This document shows positions 34,673-44,339 of a stretch of DNA of 64,000 bases, in pieces. Both the position numbers and the translations under genes were made by a program. The notes below the pieces were generated by a model. That model worked only from the letters and a program-made list of their open reading frames with translations. It made no database searches and was not told the DNA's origin. Each line of letters starts with the position of its first letter. Position 1 is the first letter of the stretch. The stretch is from Euborellia annulipes. Taxonomy: Eukaryota > Arthropoda > Insecta > Dermaptera > Anisolabididae. The stretch spans positions 62,001-126,000 of the forward strand of contig JAKCPI010025244.1 in NCBI GenBank assembly GCA_023213315.1. The letters run 5' to 3'.

Positions 34673-34744
34673 CATGGGCGTAACTAGGGAGGTGCCGGGG
34701 GGAGGGGCTGCCCCCCCCAGCCAAATTCTCTAGTTACGCCCATG
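34673..34744. mobile_element. Minimal hAT-like MITE, 72 bp
   Basis: CATGGGCGTAACTAG and CTAGTTACGCCCATG ends with the 8-bp duplication TCAAAGGG (34665-34672 and 34745-34752). It has a G-rich/C-rich centre. Confidence 0.85.
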
Positions 34745-34759
34745 TCAAAGGGACCAAGC

Positions 34760-35800
34760 AGTGGCGGATTACCCATTACTTCTCTAATCTACCTTAATGA
34801 TCCTCTAATTTAAGAAACATTTAATATGAAATTATATCTTATACATTTCTTTACATAAATTTGACACAAATCCATATCATTTTAATCAATTTAATACAAT
34901 TTACATAAAATAAAGAAGAATATGTCGATTTTCAATTTGAGGGGAAAATCAACATAATCTCGATATGATTGGCTGGATATTAATTCAAAATTGTTTTTAT
35001 AAGAATTTTCAATAAAATAGAGGAGGAAAACTGAAATGGAAAGATTAAATTTAAAATTATAGAAATTTGGCGTTATTAAAAACAATTTCGACGTTTTTGT
35101 CTTTGTTCTATTTAAATTGTAATTATTTATTAAAATGCTATGGACTTGTGTTAAATTTACTTAGAAATGTGCAAGATATTTCATATTAAATGTTTAATAA
35201 ATTTCGGTATCATTCAGATAGATTCGATCAGGTCTTTTTAAGAAGGAACAAAGTGTTAGGTTTGTTTTGACGCGCCCAGTGTATATAGCCTATACGAGTA
35301 CAAACAACTGCTTAAATGAAGAAATGTTGATTGATTGAACAAAGAGATGTTTGATTGCAGAATTAACAAATCTAACTGACGGGGGACGATCAGAGGGTGT
35401 CCGCGTGCAAAGGTCTAATGTGCCGGCCGCCCCTCTAGGGAATTCACAATTAATATCAAATATTTACATATGCATTACATTTGTTGTTATTTATATTGTA
35501 ATAAATTCTAGATTTTCTACATTAACATTTTTACATTTTACTCTTACTCAGGATTTAAGAGTATGCCGCTTATAGACTAGAGTCCATTTGCCGCCCCCTC
35601 TGCAGTTCATAATGCTTATTACATTTGTTTTATAAAATATACTCTATGTATTCTTAAATTCGTTCTGGAAATACTATCAACGTCTGAAATACTCCATATT
35701 AACTTTTGAATAAATTGCCTCTCTGCCGGCCCTGAATTTGTTGCCGCTCTAGGCTGCAGCCTTTTTAGCCCTGCTGCCTAAGGGCCTTATAACTATGTTC
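34760..35800. other. Region with no confident gene
   Basis: AT-rich sequence with one GC-balanced island (35370-35445). Open frames of up to about 74 codons are unremarkable. No repeat family from this window was recognised here. Confidence 0.4.
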
Positions 35801-35893
35801 GATTGATGATTAGGAAAGCCTGGTGCAGATCGATGAACAAGAAGAAATTAAAACGCTGGAGGTATTTTCAGGCCAAATTTTAATACCACTATA

Positions 35894-35938
35894 TAGTCGA
35901 CGTTTCGGGAGACTAAACGCCTCCTTTCATCAGGACTA
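35894..35938 (-). ncRNA. Hammerhead ribozyme motif, canonical core
   Basis: On the minus strand: stem I TAGTC/GACTA (5 bp), CTGATGA (35927-35933), stem II GGAG/CTCC with a 9-base loop, and GAAACGTC (35899-35906). Core positions are canonical and stem III is the 2-bp ACGT palindrome. It is a strong candidate for activity tests. Confidence 0.75.
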
Positions 35939-35968
35939 ATGTGGTTTTAAACATTTAACCCTCACTGG

Positions 35969-36219
35969 GGCCCTCGGGGCATGGCGTAGAGGTTAGCGTG
36001 CTAACCTCATATACCAAACGTCGCGGGTTCGGACCCCAGGCAGTCCGATGATTTTATTTAAGCCACTTGGATACCAAATGGCTTAAATAAGAATGCCTGG
36101 ACCCCAAATAAATATAATTATTTATACAACGGTTATCGTCAAAGTCTTAAATGGCCTAAGATGCCGAAAAGACTGTGTGAATGAGAAAAAAAGTGTGAAT
36201 GTTTAAAAAAAAAAAAAAA
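35969..36219 (+). mobile_element. SINE-1, complete with 12-bp duplication
   Basis: AACCCTCACTGG at 35957-35968 and 36220-36231. Head GGGCATGGCGTAGAGGTTAG with CGGGTTCGGACCCCAGG, body, A-tail of about 17. Confidence 0.9.
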
Positions 36220-36311
36220 AACCCTCACTGGTTTAGTCATAAGAGAAAAATATAGTCCAATTTCGCCTGCTGGTAATAGAAAGGCATTCATGAGGCGAGT
36301 TCTCAATATAT

Positions 36312-36555
36312 GGACCCTGTTATGCAATGGTGTGTCAAAGACCAAACATCGAGTTTTGAGAAACAATAAAGTTTTTTGTTTACATTGGATTATATATAAT
36401 TTTTCTTGTCAATTGTGCAAGTAACATTAAATATAAATTTTTTTGGGACATATTTCATCAAAAATACTATTAATTAAAGCATTTGGAACAATATTCCGTG
36501 CTTAACTCAATTTTGAATTTTTTGGTCTTGGACACACCATTGCATAACAGGGTCC
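36312..36555. mobile_element. Foldback MITE (GGACCCTGTTATGC)
   Basis: Inverted ends GGACCCTGTTATGCAATGG and CCATTGCATAACAGGGTCC, with GACCAAA/TTTGGTC continuing inward, flanked by TATAT-like sequence. About 244 bp, no coding capacity. Confidence 0.8.
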
Positions 36556-36840
36556 ATATAATATGTTCGATAGAAATCCACAATTTCCAATGTATCGGTA
36601 ACTCAAATTTGAAACAACGAGTAACGTAGTAATAATTTGCATCTCTTAATTATAATGAAATTTCTTCAATATCTCAACATAAATCTATCCTTTGCCTTTG
36701 ATTTAAGGCCACCACGCAGGTGTCTTCCCTTCAAATAGGGCTTGGGATGTCTTTCCGACGTTTTGAGATATAATAAGATGACTGAGAAGCAGGGGATGGA
36801 ACGAATGCAGCCAATGATCTCGTCTTTTCAAAACGCAATC

Positions 36841-37084
36841 TATAGCTGTGATGCCATATTCATAAGAGGGTAGAAAAATGAGAGACGCAGCTAACGTTTT
36901 TTCTTTATTTATTTAATCCTCACGGCTGACGTTTCGGTTCCTTGTGTACACTGTATGAAGGTTTCGTTCAAGAATGGATAAAATCCACTGTGACGTTTTC
37001 AAGACTTTTCGCCAGCTCTGAAGAAGGAACCGAAACGTAGGCTGTGTGGATTAAATAAAGAAAAAATTTTAGCTGCGTCTCTCA
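36841..37084. mobile_element. Hammerhead-family foldback
   Basis: Arms about 36879-36943 and 37024-37084 are inverted copies (GAGAGACGCAGCT and AGCTGCGTCTCTC; CCGAAACGT in each). The plus core CTGAAGA (37018-37024) has lost most of stem II. The loop matches the sequence preceding 34482. A duplication was not found. Confidence 0.7.
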
Positions 37085-37399
37085 AGTCGAGACGTCTCCG
37101 TCACACATTTAATTGTCCATACATTGGGCGTTCTGTGCCACATGAGTGGTTTATTTAAATCTTTTTGTGGCAATAAATCTGATCTCTATTCACCCACACA
37201 CAAAAGATCATCTTTTTTTTTAAAACAACGCCTAATGCTGACAATTTGTGACCGAAACGTCAACTTCACCTCCTTCATTTACTAGTATACGAATCTTATA
37301 AATTATTGCTTTTTGAGGTTGTGGCTGGTGATGTGATAATAATGGAGGAATGGAGATATCAGCCAAATTGGAATGATCCAGGTTCAATAAAACTCCCAG

Positions 37400-37444
37400 A
37401 ATAAGACGTTTCGGCCTGAATTTATTTGGCCATCTTCAGTTATT
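37400..37444 (-). ncRNA. Hammerhead ribozyme motif
   Basis: Minus strand: stem I AATAA/TTATT, CTGAAGA (37433-37439), stem II GGCC/GGCC, GAAACGTC (37405-37412). Mirror copy of 39611-39655. The CTGAAGA box differs from the canonical CTGATGA by one base. Confidence 0.65.
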
Positions 37445-37811
37445 GGGCTACAAAATTGTATATAGATATTAACTAAATTTTACATTCTATTATTATATAT
37501 ATTTTTTTAAGTTGGTTGTGTTGGTTTTACTTACAATTATACACATAGTGCAAGTGCACATGTGATCAAACCGGGATTTGTCAATAATAAAATTTTTTCG
37601 CTTCATACAAAATTATATGGCTTCTGTGCCCAAGCTCACAAGGGGAGGTGCTGTGGGTCACCGATTTTATTCATATTTGGTGAAGTTAAAGTACACAACC
37701 CCTAATCATCTGTGCAAAAAATAGGTCGGCTTCTCAAGCATTTCGAGAAAAATCGATCTAAAAATTAGCACGATGTTATGTGTGAAACTAGTTGAGCCAT
37801 TCTTGTCAGGT

Positions 37812-37875
37812 AGGTGGGTAGCGCAATGGTTGTGCCTTCCAAAACAGTGGTCACGGGTTCGAATCCCGTTCGCGC
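37812..37875 (+). repeat. tRNA-like unit in foldback arm
   Basis: GGGTAGCGCAATGGTTGTGCC resembles a D-arm with box A. GTCACGGGTTCGAATCCCGT forms a perfect 5-bp T-arm with box B. The 3' CGCGCA does not pair with the 5' end, so the acceptor stem is absent. Its near-copy is inverted at 38801-38864. Confidence 0.6.
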
Positions 37876-38800
37876 AATTTTTTTTTTTATTTATTTGCTA
37901 ATGTAAATTGTTATAATTAGAGACCGAAAAAAAGATAAAAAAATGGAAAAAAAGTGCTAAAAAGCATAAAAATCTTGAATAATAAGTTGTTTAATAAGCA
38001 TAAAGGTTGAAAAAAAGCATCTAATAAGCAATTTTTACTCATACCAATGGGTATACAAATTTTTTTAAAAGAAAAATTGCAAAAAATTTTGTTTTTCCGG
38101 AACCAAATTTTTTCACCCTGATGAAAAAATTTTTTTTCCAGGGCTATATTTTTCGCACTGGTGGGTTTTTGAATTTTTTTTTTTTTTTTTTTTGGGGGCG
38201 GGTCCCCTCCCCCCCCCTTATATACCCCCCTTGTGTATGCGGTGTGAATGGGAAAAAGTGTGTTTTTTAATAAAAAAAAAAAAAAAATTATAAATATTCG
38301 TAAAATAAGTTCAAATAAGCATGAAAGGGAAAAAAAAGCATAAAACTCAAAAAAAGCAAAAAAGATAAAAAATAATCTCAATGCACTTAGTTTTCCTAAT
38401 TCGTATAGAAATTAAATATCTAATGGTTGCTTATAAAATTGAGCAATAAGCATTTTGCTTAAAATCCGGTCTCTAGTTATAATTAATAGAAATATTAATT
38501 AAATGATTTTAAATTTGCAGATTTAATAATTTAAAAAAAAATTAATAAAAATCAAAATCAATAAAAAAAATAAATAAATAATAAATGTTAAATAATGTTT
38601 AATTTTATTTCATTTCTAGTACATCCTAACATAAAAAACATCCTAAAATAAATGGTATAAGAACATTTTAATATAAGAAAATATTTTTATTTTTATTATT
38701 AATTTTTTTTAATTATTAAATCTGCAAATTTAAAATCATTTAATTAATATTTCTATTAATTATAACAATTTACATTAGCAAATAAATAAAAAAAAAAATT

Positions 38801-38864
38801 TGCGCGAACGGGATTCGAACCCGTGACCACTGTTTTGGAAGGCACAACCATTCTACCCACCTAC
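38801..38864 (-). repeat. tRNA-like unit, inverted copy
   Basis: Reverse complement of 37812-37875 with one visible base change, on the right arm of the same foldback. Same perfect T-arm and missing acceptor stem. Confidence 0.6.
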
Positions 38865-39020
38865 CTGACAAGAATGGCTCAACTAGTTTCACACATAACA
38901 TGGTGCTAATTTTAGATCGATTTTCTCGGAAATGTTGAGAAGGACCTATTATTTTGCACAGATGATTAGGGGTTGTGTACTTACTTCACCAAATATGAAT
39001 AAAATCGGGACCAAGCCTTG

Positions 39021-39423
39021 TCAGAGATAAATGATCCAATGAAAAATTTTTTGTCTTAAAGTAAATTATTAACCTTGATTAACGGTCATTTTTTTATCTG
39101 ATTATTTTTATTTTTCTATATAAATTGACTAAAATGGATTTAATCTATTTCCTTATTTATTAATATTAAATCAAATCTTTTATTAATTTTATTTAACATA
39201 GGTAAAAAATTTTTTTTTCGTTTATTTTTTTTTTATTTTTACCCATGTTAAATAAAATTAATAAAAGATTTGATTTAATATTAATAAATAAGGAAATAGA
39301 TTAAATCCATTTTAGTCAATTTATATAGAAAAATAAAAATAATCAGATAAAAAAATGACCGTTAATCAAGGTTAATAATTTACTTTAAGACAAAAATTTT
39401 TTCATTGGATCATTTATCTCTGA
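39021..39423. repeat. 403-bp palindrome nested in foldback arm
   Basis: TCAGAGATAAATGATCC and GGATCATTTATCTCTGA define the ends. About 185-bp arms meet at an A/T-rich centre near 39220. It interrupts sequence that is continuous in the opposite arm (about 37630-37650), so it arrived after the larger foldback formed. No duplication is obvious. Confidence 0.8.
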
Positions 39424-39610
39424 GCTTGGGCACAGAAGCCATATAATTTTGTATGAAGCGAAAAAATTTTATTATTGACAAATCCCGGTTTGATCACATG
39501 TGCACTTGCACTATGTGTATAATTGTAAGTAAAACCAACACAACCAACTTAAAAAAATATAATAATAGAATGTAAAATTTAGTTAATATCTATATACAAT
39601 TTTGTAGCCC

Positions 39611-39655
39611 AATAACTGAAGATGGCCAAATGAATTCAGGCCGAAACGTCTTATT
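39611..39655 (+). ncRNA. Hammerhead ribozyme motif
   Basis: AATAA (39611-39615), CTGAAGA (39616-39622), stem II GGCC/GGCC, GAAACGTC (39643-39650), TTATT (39651-39655). Confidence 0.65.
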
Positions 39656-39899
39656 CTGGGAGTTTTATTGAACCTGGATCATTCCAATTTGGCTGATATC
39701 TCCATTCCTCCATTATTATTACTTATAAATTATAACACTTTTTCTTAATATAGAAAATAAACGTGATTTTGAATTATTGTCGAGAACCCTCCTTTACGCC
39801 CCCCCCCCCCCCCCAGGGTTCAACTCCGATGAATTCTTTACGAGTTTGAGATAAAAAAAATAATCTTGTAACTTTATATCGAGTAAATTAATTAAATAT

Positions 39900-40138
39900 C
39901 ATTGAGAGGAAGGGCAGAGGCAGCTAAAAAGAAATTATTCTGAATCCAATAACAATTTTCCGGAGACGTTTCGGTGCATTAGTGCTCTATCATCAGTCTG
40001 TTTTTATGCCCAGAGATTAAAGGACTGATGATGAAGCATTAATGCACCGAAACGTCATTGTTATTGCATTCAGATTAATTTCTTTTTAGCTGCCTCTGCC
40101 CTTCCTCTCAACGATATCATCACAGCCACCACTTCTTG
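39900..40138. mobile_element. Hammerhead foldback, 13-bp duplication
   Basis: ATTAATTAAATAT at 39887-39899 and 40139-40151. The arms share GAGAGGAAGGGCAGAGGCAG and its complement. Cores: minus 39965-39996 and plus 40025-40056, each with CTGATGA and GAAACGTC, but stem II is imperfect (GCA/TGC). A non-palindromic extension lies at the right (40118-40138, ACAGCCACCACTTC), resembling the right end of 53577-54122. Confidence 0.85.
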
Positions 40139-40387
40139 ATTAATTAAATATAAATTTAAGCTTTATTTCTTAACATGTATTGACTGACTAGTAATAAACG
40201 AAAACGAGTAAAAAAATTTTCCTGCTAAAAGATTTCTAAATATGGTGGCAATATTAAAACACCCCCACATGTGATTATTTCATTGTTTTTAAATTGATGG
40301 CAACTTTTCCAATTTTCATTTCGAAACAATCAAACGCTTGGGACGGTGCTTTAATAATGGCATCCATTGTATTATATATATAAAGTA

Positions 40388-40763
40388 GGGTGGCCGCAAA
40401 AAAAAATTTCCCCTCCTAAAAGTTGCCTTTTGGCTAGAAAATGAAAATGGCAAAGTTTTAGCTAAATTGGATAACATTACCCCGTGCCTCATTGAGGTTA
40501 AAATTTTGAATAAATGCCATTTTATGTAAAAATTCGCAGTTTTCACTTCAGGAGAATTAAATCGATTTTCTACGACACTTGGGTTTTCATTTTATGAAGT
40601 CAAAACTGCGAATTTTTACATAAAATCGCATTTATTCCAAATTTTAACCTCGATGAGACACGAGTTAACGTTATCTAATCTGCCATTATCATTTTCTAGC
40701 CAAAAGGCAACTATTGGGATGTTCGGCAGAAAGAAATGAAATTTTTTTTGTTTTGCGGCCAAG
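40388..40763. mobile_element. Foldback MITE (GGTGGCCGCAAAA)
   Basis: Ends GGCCGCAAAAAAAAATTTC and GAAATTTTTTTTGTTTTGC.GGCC. Arms share GTTGCCTTTTGGCTAGAAAA, TTTTAACCTCGATGAG-type and CTGCGAATTTTTACATAAAA sequences. The left terminus AGGGTGGCCGC resembles that of the hAT-like element at 1417. Confidence 0.7.
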
Positions 40764-40775
40764 GTGATAAAACTT

Positions 40776-41015
40776 AATAATTGAATCGTTTATTTCAGAA
40801 AGGGCACATATCCCGTTTTAAAAATTTTACTGGAATGTTAGTAACATTAGGCTTTTTCAGACAAAAAGTGGTCCATAGAAACCATTAGAACACAGATAGA
40901 GATGTGCCCTTTTAACAACAAATGTGTCTACACCAACAGAGCCCATTTCATAAAAAAAAACTGTTTGTAATAAAATGTGATATGTGCCCTTTCTGAAATA
41001 AACGATTCAATTATT
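40776..41015. repeat. Foldback, about 40-bp arms
   Basis: AATAATTGAATCGTTTATTT at the left is the reverse complement of AAATAAACGATTCAATTATT at the right, continuing through CAGAAAGGGCACATATC. It abuts and overlaps the next foldback by a few bases. Confidence 0.75.
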
Positions 41016-41165
41016 GAGAAGGGTGAATAAATAAACGGTCAACGTTTCGGAGCCCAGGAAGGAGCCGTTTGGGCCCCGAAACGTTGACCTATAGCGGAGG
41101 GAATTAATCCGAATAAATTGCCTGAACATCAGCTCCGGATTTATTTATTCAGCCTTCTCAATAAT
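41010..41165. repeat. Foldback with degenerate hammerhead cores
   Basis: Outer ATTATTGAGAAGG and CCTTCTCAATAAT pair, as do GTCAACGTTTCGG and CCGAAACGTTGAC. GAAACGTT occurs on both strands (41041-41048 minus, 41078-41085 plus), but the CTGATGA box is not conserved. Confidence 0.6.
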
Positions 41166-41839
41166 ATCCAGGCTGCCCCTATCTATCTTCACCACGTTAA
41201 TAATTATTAAAAGATAGGATAAAAGGGAATTATATAAACTTAAAACTAAATGAAATGAAAAAATAAATAAATAAATAAAATTATATATATTTATTATTAT
41301 CATCATCATAATTATAAGCTAAATAATATTAAATTCTAATATAAAGGAACATTGAGGAATAAAAATTAAATCAAGTAAGAGATTATAAAATAATAATAAT
41401 TCAATAATATATACATAAATTATTTTACAAAATTGAAAATATTTTGCAAATTATTTTTCTTATTTCCTTTAACATTCGTATTTTTATTATTTTAGGCAGC
41501 AATAGACGTAAATAAAAACGTTAAAAAGACTATTGTCAAGCAAGAGAAGTGATTTCAAAGGATTTTAGGGGAATTGTTTGTTTGTTTCTTGGACGCAAGT
41601 TAAATTCGCTTCTAAACACAACCACTATATAGAGAAATTTTTTTTTTCGCTTAAAACTAATATTAGAATTTTCGCATGCTGAATTATATATAATAAAAAA
41701 AAAAAAAAAAAAAAAAAATTAACCTTATATATATATATTTATTTAGAGTTTATAATATCATTATTGAACGTTCGTTGGCAAATAAAGCAGCCCAATATTC
41801 ACTTATATTTCTTTTCTATTTTTTCAGGCCTCCAATATA

Positions 41840-42586
41840 CATGTATTTAAATGCAATTTTTATTTTTTTTATTTTAAATAATCAAAACTAAAATTTGGCC
41901 TATTTACAAATAAGAAACATGAGTATATAATCATTACAATATAATAAATATATATATATATATATACTTGTGAGGAATAAATATATATATATATATATAT
42001 ATTCGGTATTTACATTACAGCACAGCCTGAATTGGGCCTGTGATGGATGAATTGAATGCCAGCCATCAGAGACCAGTCTGCCAGCCACATTCTGACAATT
42101 CAAAGAAAACAAAGTGTCCAATAAAAATGAATATGAGGTGGTGATAAACGTGTTGTGTTTGTGTTTGTGTAGTACACGCCCACGCCACGCACTCGAAAGC
42201 GGACTAAAGTAGTAGGGGGTAGTAAAGGTGTAAAGATCTCTCAAAAAAAATGATTTTTCTCTCTTCTCTAGCCTCAAATCAGTTTCTTTGGTTCGGTCTT
42301 GCCTCGATCTCGGTCTATAATGCCATTGAAAGTCAAAAAATGAACTGAGACCTATCACAGGATTTTTTTATTTTATTTAAAGTAACTCAGTTCAATTTTT
42401 GAGAAAATTCTTTCTGATAGACTGAAACCGAGACTAGAGCATAAAATTTAAAAGGAAACCGAGACCGAAACACTAAGACTAAAAAAAGTAATATAATGAC
42501 GCAAGACTAGGGCAGCATCAAAGAGTCTGTTGAAGAGGTGAGGTGAGGTGAGAGAGACTAGAGCCATTGCGCGAAGAGTGATCCGG
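41840..42586 (-). other. Probable 3' UTR of the TSC22-family gene
   Basis: Minus-strand sequence after the stop at 42587. AATAAA-type signals occur near 42370 and again near 41870-41880. (AT)n tracts near 41947-41966 and 41985-42002. A 152-codon frame here is poor in coding character and is taken as UTR. The exact cleavage site cannot be set. Confidence 0.4.
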
Positions 42587-42928
42587 TTACGAGGTGGTTC
42601 CAGCAGGTGGCACTGCGGGGACAGTAGCCTGCTGTTGCTGAGGCTGTTGCTGTTGAGCTGGAGCAGGAGTTGTTGCTGTAGGTGCCGCAGAATTGACTGT
42701 TTGAGCAGTTTGCTGTGGCGGTTGCTGTTGAGGTGCAAGCTGCGTTGCTGCTGTTGTTGTTGCTTTAGCACCGCCCAGCTGCGCCAATGTCTCTTGGCTA
42801 GCATGAGCCTTGAGGAGAGAATTTTCAGCTTCAAGTTGTCCAATTCGGTCCATTAACTCAGCAATTTTCTCCTTGAGCACCTCCACCTCCTCGCGTACTG
42901 CATACATCAAGTGGCTCTTCACCAGATC
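42587..42928 (-). CDS. bun/TSC22D: TSC22/bunched-family 3' terminal exon
   Basis: A minus-strand acceptor (TGTGATGTTTCAG, AG at 42929-42930) precedes 113 codons and a stop at 42587-42589. The exon begins in frame with [19 protein letters not shown], the TSC box. The leucine zipper follows ([17 protein letters not shown]) and then a Gln/Ala/Pro/Thr-rich tail (QQQQPQQQQ). TSC22D proteins are leucine-zipper transcription/growth regulators that dimerise through this region; in vertebrates and Drosophila the last exon starts at the same place. The upstream exon ending in the IEQAM-type sequence was not found in the window, so the preceding intron is probably long and may contain much of the sequence to the right. 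The family call is firm; the symbol within the family is not. Confidence 0.92.
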   Translation of the reverse strand, partial: DLVKSHLMYAVREEVEVLKEKIAELMDRIGQLEAENSLLKAHASQETLAQLGGAKATTTAATQLAPQQQPPQQTAQTVNSAAPTATTPAPAQQQQPQQQQATVPAVPPAGTTS

Positions 42929-43328
42929 CTGAAACATCACAGCACAAATCACAAATATTAGCTATTTCATAATACAATCAATTCAATCATTAAATGAAAG
43001 CAATTTTATGAAGGTATTAAAAAAAAAAAAAAACTTTTTATAATTAATGTCCCAAATAAACGAATAGCTGCTGCAGCTGCGCGCTCATAACCAGAGGAGG
43101 AAAAAAAAGAAAAGAAATAAACATTACCAATTTATATATATGAAATTGATTTAACATTTCCTCAAGAGAAAAGGTCAGTCAAAACTCTTGTGAAATTTGA
43201 TTAACCAATTGCCAAAGAGTTTTCAAATTATTAAAAGTTTTCAACTCTTGATTGAGTTGCTTGAAAATAATCTTAAAAGAAAAAAGTTTTCTTTTCATAT
43301 TTTTGTTTGTTTGTTATATAAAGAAAAA

Positions 43329-43992
43329 TCTGGCGTGACTGGTCGCGCAGCACACAATTTTATCTTGCCGAAGGATAAGAGAAAGTTGCATTCTGTGCTT
43401 GTCACACCAGATTTTCTGTGTCGACATATATTTAGTTTCCGCCGATATATGTATTAAAATTCAAGATGTAACATTTACAAACAGGGGTAAATATTTATTA
43501 TCTTTTGTTACCATGGCAACCATTTCTCCTATGAAGTACAGTCGTCGCCACAAGTGCCTGCTCTTCCCGACACTGGATGGAACCTTGAGCCATCATCTTT
43601 TGTTAATGCAACTAAAGATGAAAAGCTACTTTTAAGATAACACTTGAGAGAGCTAAGCATTTTGCTTGCCTGAGCATCATCAAAGCACCCCTTTCGAGCA
43701 GATCAGGCACATGTGGGCGCCACTGTAGTTAAGTAAAATGTGCTTCAAAAGATTTCAAGGGCAAAATGAGAATATACATTTTAAAGAGCATCTAAAATAA
43801 ACAAAATCGTTGGAGTCTACACACAGAAACACAGACAGAGAAATCTTATCGCGAAATCCACTTCTTTGGATTCAGATGACCTCAAAACGTGTATATCCGT
43901 CAAAATCTCGACATCTAATGTTTGGCATGAATCCAATATTTTCTCTCTCTATATATATATACTGTACATACTGTATATACGCAGGCGAAAGT
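43329..43992 (+). mobile_element. Element R copy with nested Tc1-type MITE
   Basis: TCTGGCGTGACTGG hairpin to GCGAAAGT. The MITE 43539-43725 sits at the TA of GAAGTACAAG. Part of the 3' half is deleted. Confidence 0.75.
43539..43725. mobile_element. Tc1/mariner-type MITE (CAGTGGGCGCC)
   Basis: Ends CAGTCGTCGCCACAAGTGCC and CAGGCACATGTGGGCGCCAC.TG with TA on both sides. The interior (TTTTGTTAATGCAACT, GATAACACTT, TTTCGAGCAGATCAGGCAC) matches 54583-54802. Confidence 0.8.
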
Positions 43993-44015
43993 AAAAATGT
44001 GTTTAATTAAATAGT

Positions 44016-44261
44016 CATATGCCCGAAAAGGGCAGCCGGGAGTTGAATCACGGATCCACCAATTTGTACTCGGCGTGCCCTTACCACTAGACCACAGCAC
44101 GGCATTCGGGTATATGAATTCACTTAGAAAGCAATTTTGGTTATCATCAAAAACCCGAATGCCATGCTGTGGTCTACTGATAAGGGCACGCCGAGTACCA
44201 ATTAGTGGATCCGTGGTTCAACTCCCGGCTGCACACCCTACCCCTTTCGGGCATATGAATT
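44016..44261. repeat. Foldback of tRNA-like SINE heads
   Basis: Two inverted copies of a tRNA-like unit (GTGGTCTAGTGGTAAGGGCA; box B-like GATTCAACTCC/GGTTCAACTCC): minus 44030-44112 and plus 44148-44238. The outer TATGCCCGAAA and TTTCGGGCATA pair. The loop is about 35 bp. No target duplication was recognised. Confidence 0.7.
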
Positions 44262-44339
44262 AATAAATATTTGTTTATATTCATTTCCCTCGCGGCTCAC
44301 ATACGCGATGTATATAATAACTTAATATATTGTATATGT

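Larger units (their letters stand above)
37307..39721. mobile_element. 2.4-kb hammerhead foldback with tRNA-like arms
   Basis: CTTATAAATTAT is duplicated at 37295-37306 and 39722-39733. Left arm about 37342-37920; right arm about 38755-39710, itself interrupted by the palindrome 39021-39423. Moving inward, the arms carry a hammerhead core (37400-37444 minus; 39611-39655 plus), a TTTTTTAAGTTGGTTGTG segment, GTGCACTTGCACTATG and a tRNA-like unit (37812-37875; 38801-38864). The loop (37920-38755) is A/T-rich, with a second inner inverted repeat and SINE-1 tail-like sequence at 38205-38290. One end has a 35-base non-palindromic extension. No RT frame is present. Confidence 0.85.

Noticed and set aside
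37812..37875. Functional tRNA gene
   Set aside because: T-arm is perfect, but the acceptor stem does not pair and the anticodon arm is not formed.
41900..42358. 152-codon minus frame after the TSC22 stop
   Set aside because: Includes translated (AT)n and has no domain; better explained as 3' UTR.
42448..42856. Frames antisense or shifted to the TSC22 exon (Cys/Arg- or Gln-rich)
   Set aside because: Shadows of the CAG/CAA-rich coding sequence.
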